A stretch of DNA of 64,000 nucleotides. It comes from an uncultured Pseudomonadales bacterium (GTDB lineage: Bacteria > Pseudomonadota > Gammaproteobacteria > Pseudomonadales > Cellvibrionaceae). This document shows, one piece after another, positions 59,059 through 64,000 of the stretch. Below the pieces are notes generated by a model. That model had not been told where the DNA came from, did not search any database, and saw only the letters and a program-made list of their open reading frames with translations. Position numbers and translations under genes: made by a program. Position 1 is the first letter of the stretch. Each line of letters opens with the position of its first letter. The stretch covers positions 1 through 64,000 of the forward strand of contig CANLTI010000019.1 of assembly GCA_947494095.1 (NCBI GenBank), given 5' to 3'.

Positions 59059-59277
59059 GGGCGTTAATGAATCATTTTCTGGGCGGCTCAAGCTATCTAC
59101 GACTTTGTGCTCCTCGACGTTGTGCTCCTGCAAAGTCTAATCTTGCACATCCTTATGCAGGCGCACTGTCTAACCTTTGCTTTCCCTGCAAGGCTCGGGC
59201 GCTTAAATGCCCGAAAATAATCCATCAGTACCCTGCCAAGAGGGGTTTGTTAGCTTGGCTGCACAATTACCTTTTAA
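59059..59277 (+). repeat. Repeat family B, copy B2
   Basis: This is the second copy of the family at 10339-10526. It starts GGGCGTTAATGAAT and shares GGCTCAAGC-ATCT-CGACTTTGTG, GCTCCTGCAAAGTCTA, GGGCGCTTAAATGCC, CCCTGCCAAGAGGGG and the TTACCTTTTAA end. It carries a 15-bp tandem duplication, CGACTTTGTGCTCCT then CGACGTTGTGCTCCT (59100-59129), and a longer middle. A short open frame (59067-59354) runs through it, but its frame differs from B1 in the middle, so it is not called. Confidence 0.75.
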
Positions 59278-59504
59278 GTACTTTTTATGTATCAAGCATT
59301 AGCGTGTCGTCATCGGCAGATGCTTCAGATGCGTTATTTTTCATGGTATTTTAGCGCGTTTTATTGACTGAGTATTATGCGGGCGCTGTACGTCAGCAAT
59401 ATCAATACTGCATTGGCATCACCTGATAGGCCGCTTTAAAGGGCGTCCTAAAATGCTTAATATCCAATTCTTTTGTCGTTATTCGACAGCCTAAGGAACC
59501 TAGC

Positions 59505-61754
59505 GTGTATTCTTTTCGTCGGCCATTATGGCTATTGTGTGTATTTTTTTGTAGCTTGTTACTGACAAGTCAGACGTTGCAGGCTAGACCTAAAATTGGC
59601 TTGGCACTGGGCGGTGGTGGCGCCAAAGGCTCTGCGCATATTGGCGTACTTAAGGTGTTAGAGCAGCATAATATCCCTATTGATTATATTGCAGGCACCA
59701 GTATTGGTTCGGTCGTGGGTGGTTTATATGCGATGGGTTTTAGCGCCCAAAGTATTGAAAAAATCATGCTCGAGGTAGAGTGGGATACCGGCTACTCCGA
59801 TAGCATTCCTAGGCAAGATTTACCTTGGCGGGTTAAACAGCAAACCGACCAGTTTAATATTGCATTAGCGGTGGGTATTAACGCCGGTAAAATACGTATG
59901 CCCAGCGGCGTATTAAATGGCCAGACAATGTCTGAGTTATTGCGCGGTGCAGTGGGTATGCAGCCTGATTTTGAAAGTTTTGATGAGCTTGCTGTCCCTT
60001 TTCGTGCTATTGCGACCGATTTGGCCAGTTATAAAGCTGTGGTTATTAATAGCGGGAGCTTGAGTGCAGCTATGCAAGCCTCATCGACGGTGCCAGGTGC
60101 GCTGGCGCCAGCATACTTAAATGATTTGCTATTGATAGATGGTGGCCTTACTAAGAATATCCCGGTGGATGTTGTGCGTGAAATGGGTGCCGATATTGTG
60201 ATTGCTGTCGATATTGGTAGTGATTTGCGTAAGCGCGAAGATTTAAACGGTACTTTTGCTGTGCTTGGTCAGTTGTCGGCATTTTTGACCAGTACCAATA
60301 GCCATGCGCAAAAAGATTTATTAAGCAATGATGATATTTTAATTCGCCCCGATATCGAGGGGTTGTCAACGACGGACTGGGGGGTGTTAACCGAGGCGCT
60401 AAGCCGCGGTACAGAGGCAGCTAGTTTGCAGCTAGAGCGCTTGGCAGCATTCAGCCTTGATACAAATAGCTATGCTCAATACCAACAGCAACGTCACAAA
60501 AAGCATCAAAATATAGTGGCGCGCGCAAGCCAACCTATACAGCGTATTGAGTTAAATAAGCAAACTACGCTGCACAAAAACCTTATTCTAGAAAAACTTA
60601 AATTGAATATCAATGAGCCTATAGATGAGACTATTTTAAATTATGCGATTGGGCAATTATATTCTACCGATGAGTTTCAGCGTGTTGATGCGCGCACTTA
60701 TTTAGACGGTGGTGATACGGTGTTAGAAGTCACGCCGCATAAAAAATCTTGGGGGCCTAATTACCTTAATTTAGGTGTAGGATGGGAAGATGATTTCAGT
60801 AGCAATTCCGACCTTAATCTTGATGTCGCATTCACCTTACGTGAGCTAACGCGCAATGGTGGTGAGTGGCGCAATCAATTAGAGCTGGGTGCACGGCGCG
60901 CTTTTAGTAGTGAATTTTATTTACCGCTAGATAATCGTCGCCGTTTTTATAGTAGCAGCCGGCTTAATCACCAAGCGTTTGAATGGGGATTGGTAGTCGA
61001 AAACAATCTTTTAATTAGTATCGAGCAGCAAGCCTATACACTAAGGCAAGGGCTGGGTTTTAATTATACGCAAGCGGGCTTTACTGAGGTAGGCTTAACC
61101 ACAGAGATAGGCCATTTAAGTAACCGGTTTTTTCTTGGGGATAATGTTAAATACACTGCGCGCGGAGGTTATATGAGCTTTGGTTTTGATGACTTAGACA
61201 GTATTAGCTTTCCTACCCAGGGCACTTATTTGGCGATTACAAGCTACTGGCGTGAAGAAGACGTTGATAAACACCCGGTGGTTGATCGTGCACCTGGCGC
61301 ACAAAAAATTAACTCTGTATTTTTGGATACTAACTGGAAGACCGCTTTTAATTTAGGGCATCATACCATTGTAGTAAAGGCCTCTTATGCCGAAGCTTTT
61401 ACCCAAAAAAATAATGAAAGTGTGTATTTGGCGCACTTAGGTGGATTTTTGAATTTATCGGGTTACAGTCGCGATACGTTAACCGGTAGTAAAAAAGCGT
61501 TTGCAGCTAGCATGTACCAATACGATTTAGGCCGCAGCTTATTAGACCTTGAGCAGCTGCCACTGTATTTGGGTGTAAGCCTAGAGGCAGGTAATGTTTG
61601 GCGGCATACCGAGACCATACATAGCAGCGATTTTATTATTGCCGGTAGCGCATACTTAGGGAGTAATACCAAATTTGGCCCTATTGCTTTGGGTTTTGGC
61701 CGAACCAATACCGGCGAGCAATCGCTGTATTTTTATTTGGGAAAAAGCTTTTAA
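59505..61754 (+). CDS. Patatin-like phospholipase with C-terminal beta-barrel (type Vd autotransporter, PlpD type)
   Basis: The 749-residue outer-membrane protein has a signal peptide (ending about TLQA), then a patatin domain with oxyanion loop ALGGGGAKGSAH, nucleophile Ser66 in GTSIGS and Asp212 in DGGL. A POTRA-like segment (about 345-410) follows, then a 16-stranded BamA/TamA-like barrel ending YFYLGKSF. PlpD-type proteins are lipases, secreted or exposed at the surface. GTG start with AAGGA about 8 bases upstream. Repeat B2 lies in the upstream gap. No partner gene is adjacent. Confidence 0.92.
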   Translation: MYSFRRPLWLLCVFFCSLLLTSQTLQARPKIGLALGGGGAKGSAHIGVLKVLEQHNIPIDYIAGTSIGSVVGGLYAMGFSAQSIEKIMLEVEWDTGYSDSIPRQDLPWRVKQQTDQFNIALAVGINAGKIRMPSGVLNGQTMSELLRGAVGMQPDFESFDELAVPFRAIATDLASYKAVVINSGSLSAAMQASSTVPGALAPAYLNDLLLIDGGLTKNIPVDVVREMGADIVIAVDIGSDLRKREDLNGTFAVLGQLSAFLTSTNSHAQKDLLSNDDILIRPDIEGLSTTDWGVLTEALSRGTEAASLQLERLAAFSLDTNSYAQYQQQRHKKHQNIVARASQPIQRIELNKQTTLHKNLILEKLKLNINEPIDETILNYAIGQLYSTDEFQRVDARTYLDGGDTVLEVTPHKKSWGPNYLNLGVGWEDDFSSNSDLNLDVAFTLRELTRNGGEWRNQLELGARRAFSSEFYLPLDNRRRFYSSSRLNHQAFEWGLVVENNLLISIEQQAYTLRQGLGFNYTQAGFTEVGLTTEIGHLSNRFFLGDNVKYTARGGYMSFGFDDLDSISFPTQGTYLAITSYWREEDVDKHPVVDRAPGAQKINSVFLDTNWKTAFNLGHHTIVVKASYAEAFTQKNNESVYLAHLGGFLNLSGYSRDTLTGSKKAFAASMYQYDLGRSLLDLEQLPLYLGVSLEAGNVWRHTETIHSSDFIIAGSAYLGSNTKFGPIALGFGRTNTGEQSLYFYLGKSF

Positions 61755-61820
61755 GGTGTGCGCTGATTGGCGGTTATTGCGCTAGTCAGCGTTTAAAATA
61801 TATTGGTTGTGTTATCGCTT

Positions 61821-62753
61821 TTATTTGCGCTTTAAGGTCACTAGTAATACGCCACCTAAAATCATACTAGCGGCTAATATAAGGCTGGGTGTAATACGCT
61901 CGCCAACAAAAATCACACCGCCTAATACGGCAATTAAAGGGACTAATAGTTGCAGTACACCTGCCGATATAACACTCAAGTGTGGTAACACAGCATACCA
62001 AATAGCATAGCCAATACCCGATGTGATAGCGCCAGCAGCAATAGCCAACCATAAACCCTGTGTGCTGATATGCATTTGCCATAACGGTGTAAATAATAAC
62101 GGCAGTAAACACAGGCATATAAACCCTGCGCGTATAAAATTACCGCAGGTATTTAAAAGTGGTAAATTTGTGTGTGCCTGTTGGTCTGTATTTTTTGACC
62201 CATCGTTGTTTTGATTGGCTACCCCTGCGTTGCGACCGGCCAGCGTATATAGCCCCCAGGCAACGCCAGCAAGAGCCATTAATATAAAGCCTAAATAATT
62301 AACCGTGGTCGATCCAGGTAATACGAGCGTGGTAAAGCCTGTAAACGCGACACCCAAGCCAAGCCACTGTACTTTAAATAGTGCGTGGCCAGCGATTAAA
62401 CTGGCTACTATTAAGGTGATTTGCACGCTGCCAAATAAAATTAAGGCGCCCATACCCGCCCCCAAAACAATATAGGCATACGAAAACCCCAACGCATAAA
62501 TAAATAACCAAAATGTTCCAGGCCAGCTGCCATAGGTTAAACCTTGGCTAATCGCTTGTAATAAATTGTGCTCGCTTTTGGTTTTGGTGTGTTGCTGATA
62601 ATAGTTATGGAGTGCTGCTGTTATTATCAAGCTTATTAATGCAAGCGCCCCTGCCATAATGCGCACAGCGGTAAAACTACCGGCGTCTATTAGCCCGTCT
62701 TCTAAGGCTAAGCGGCATAAAACTGAGTTGCCTGCAAAGGCGATTAATGTCAT
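61821..62753 (-). CDS. EamA/DMT-family transporter
   Basis: The 310-residue inner-membrane protein has ten hydrophobic helices in two EamA repeats (FAGNSVLCRLAL in the first; LSVISAGVLQLLVPLIAVLGGVIFVGER in the second). This is the drug/metabolite transporter fold; substrates vary. No ribosome binding site precedes the ATG at 62753. An in-frame ATA 24 bases upstream (62777), with GGAG 8 bases before it, would give the fuller N-terminus IKTSLLTLMTLIAFAGNS seen in relatives. The true start is thus uncertain. Confidence 0.85.
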   Translation of the reverse strand: MTLIAFAGNSVLCRLALEDGLIDAGSFTAVRIMAGALALISLIITAALHNYYQQHTKTKSEHNLLQAISQGLTYGSWPGTFWLFIYALGFSYAYIVLGAGMGALILFGSVQITLIVASLIAGHALFKVQWLGLGVAFTGFTTLVLPGSTTVNYLGFILMALAGVAWGLYTLAGRNAGVANQNNDGSKNTDQQAHTNLPLLNTCGNFIRAGFICLCLLPLLFTPLWQMHISTQGLWLAIAAGAITSGIGYAIWYAVLPHLSVISAGVLQLLVPLIAVLGGVIFVGERITPSLILAASMILGGVLLVTLKRK

Positions 62754-62840
62754 TAGGGTAAGCAGTGAGGTTTTTATTGTATTGGCTCCGTGGGATGGGG
62801 TTGGGGGCTAAGGTGTTTATTCACAAATACAAAAATGCTA

Positions 62841-64000
62841 TTACTGATCGAAACTGCCTGCCGCGCCAGGAAATACCACGGGGCTTTCGGTCCCATCTGT
62901 GGCGACACTGGCAACACCAAAAAAGTAATTATCGATAACGACATTTTCTAATGTGAATGTATCAACCTTGCCGACAAGCCGGCTAAATTGCCATTGTGAG
63001 GCATCGGTTAGGCGCCAATAAATTTTAAACCCTGCAAGTTGTGGGTTTTCTGATTTTGATGGCAGGCGCCAAGAAAGCGTAGTGTGTGGTTTTACGGCGC
63101 CTTCAATTTTGACGTCAGCAGGTGGTGCAGGGGCCAGAGCCATTGAGGCCAAAGACACAGCATTTAACGCCGTTAATTTAGCGGCATAATCAAAGTTTAC
63201 GCCATTAATGGTATCACCATATTGAATGCCATTTTCAGTTTTTAAGTCTTGATGTTGGCGATTGTAGTTTTCGTTGGTTTCCATAATTCTTACTGCCGGG
63301 AAACCCACTTGATTAAAAGGGCGATGATGGCCGCCTCGGCCAAATCTATCTAATCGGTAAATCATCATCGTATCTAAATTGGGGATATATTGATCAGCTA
63401 CTTTATCAATATAGCGAGCGAGGTTGCGGCTGGCTGAGTCTACTTCGCCGCCAGTGAAGCGTCGGCTTCGGGCTTCTTTGTCGGTTTCGGTTGCGCGTGT
63501 GCCCTCAGAAAAAATTCTGGCGGTGGTGTTGTTTATAACGCCGTTGACGCCTTCAATGTTGCCTATCATATCGTTGTTTAAAACGGCATTAATGGCCCAG
63601 CCTGCTTTTTTAGCTTGTTTTGCCATGATTTTACCGCCAAACAAACCTTGCTCTTCACCGGATAAAGCGGCATAAACAATACTGCCATGAAACTTATACT
63701 GTGAGAGCACGCGCGCCGCTTCAAGAGTGCCAGCAACACCCGAGGCATTGTCGTTGGCGCCAGGTGAATCGGAGGTGAAATTCATCACGTCGGAGACTCG
63801 AGAGTCAATATCACCAGACATGACCACATAGCGATTGGAGTCGGATTGCCCTTTTTGAATGGCAATAACATTGACCACTTCTGTAGGTGTGGGTATGCGT
63901 TTGTCGTCGGTGATGGTTTCTGATTGATAATACACCGTAAGACAGCCACCACATTGTGCTGAAATCTTATCGAATTCAGATTTAATCCAGCGCCGCGCTG
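62841..64000 (-). CDS. M28 family metallopeptidase, C-terminal part (5' end outside window)
   Basis: The frame stays open to the window edge, so the N-terminus is missing. At least 385 residues are seen. Zinc ligands fit the aminopeptidase M28 pattern: a GDIDSR region, ANDNASG, GEEQGLFG and NNDMIG, with the last histidine in GRGGHHRPF. The first site has Asp-Ile-Asp where many relatives have His-x-Asp. A fibronectin type III-like domain follows (PPADVKIEGAVKPHTTLSWRLPS to the C-terminus). It is probably secreted; the signal peptide is not visible here. Confidence 0.85.
   Translation of the reverse strand, partial: ARRWIKSEFDKISAQCGGCLTVYYQSETITDDKRIPTPTEVVNVIAIQKGQSDSNRYVVMSGDIDSRVSDVMNFTSDSPGANDNASGVAGTLEAARVLSQYKFHGSIVYAALSGEEQGLFGGKIMAKQAKKAGWAINAVLNNDMIGNIEGVNGVINNTTARIFSEGTRATETDKEARSRRFTGGEVDSASRNLARYIDKVADQYIPNLDTMMIYRLDRFGRGGHHRPFNQVGFPAVRIMETNENYNRQHQDLKTENGIQYGDTINGVNFDYAAKLTALNAVSLASMALAPAPPADVKIEGAVKPHTTLSWRLPSKSENPQLAGFKIYWRLTDASQWQFSRLVGKVDTFTLENVVIDNYFFGVASVATDGTESPVVFPGAAGSFDQ

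Noticed and set aside
59067..59354. 95-codon frame across repeat B2
   Set aside because: Same reason as for copy B1: repeat-derived, frame not conserved.

Overview
The window reads as the chromosome of a marine gammaproteobacterium, most likely a polysaccharide-degrading member of the Cellvibrionales (Saccharophagus/Teredinibacter/Marinagarivorans type). That placement is inferred from gene content, not from a marker-gene comparison. Supporting signs are the gammaproteobacterial engB / cytochrome c4 / dsbA and prlC-yheV neighbourhoods, an ectABC-ask ectoine operon with a divergent ectR, a large TonB-dependent receptor beside tryptophan-halogenase-like genes, a lipoprotein GH5 glycosidase, and a DUF1592/DUF1552 pair. 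I saw no rRNA, tRNA, CRISPR array, transposase or phage gene.

Layout. 0-6 kb: an LpxR-like lipid A deacylase, an MtfA-like zinc peptidase with a SEC-C tail, a small CWC protein, a 2OG-Fe(II) oxygenase, a small outer-membrane barrel and a gamma-carbonic anhydrase. 6-14 kb: a FadL-type porin, a 1.3-kb AT-rich stem-loop-rich gap, then a nitrate-assimilation pair (flavoprotein plus molybdopterin nitrate reductase). 13.6-24 kb: a hotdog thioesterase, a CFA-synthase-like methyltransferase, a frameshifted GGDEF gene, an orphan GspE/PilB-type ATPase, dsbA, cytochrome c4, engB and a proline iminopeptidase. 24-32.5 kb: TonB receptor, halogenase, SapC, cupin-like protein, halogenase. 32.7-37 kb: small oxidoreductase genes, then aroE-hemF-tsaC. 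37-44.6 kb: a sodium/solute symporter, a TPR membrane protein and the ectoine operon with its MarR regulator. 44.7-53.3 kb: yheV, prlC, a receiver-only response regulator, and the DUF1592/DUF1552 pair. 53.5-64 kb: a chemoreceptor with five tandem PAS domains, a GH5 lipoprotein, a patatin-type autotransporter, an EamA transporter and an M28 peptidase cut by the window edge.

How the parts work together. ectA-ectB-ectC-ask make ectoine from aspartate, and the overlapping TPR gene plus the nearby symporter suggest an extended osmoadaptation unit. The receptor-halogenase-SapC-cupin genes form a recognisable receptor-linked group of unsettled function. The nitrate genes reduce nitrate for assimilation, but no nitrite reductase is present here.

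The most novel structure is non-coding. A 158-bp fold-back element (family A, two full and two partial copies) has imperfect terminal inverted repeats and flanking TAA triplets, and its two full copies bracket the halogenase block in opposite orientation. A second dispersed repeat (family B, two copies of about 190-220 bp) lies inside the nitrate-gene interval and upstream of the patatin gene. Neither family is explained by a gene in the window.
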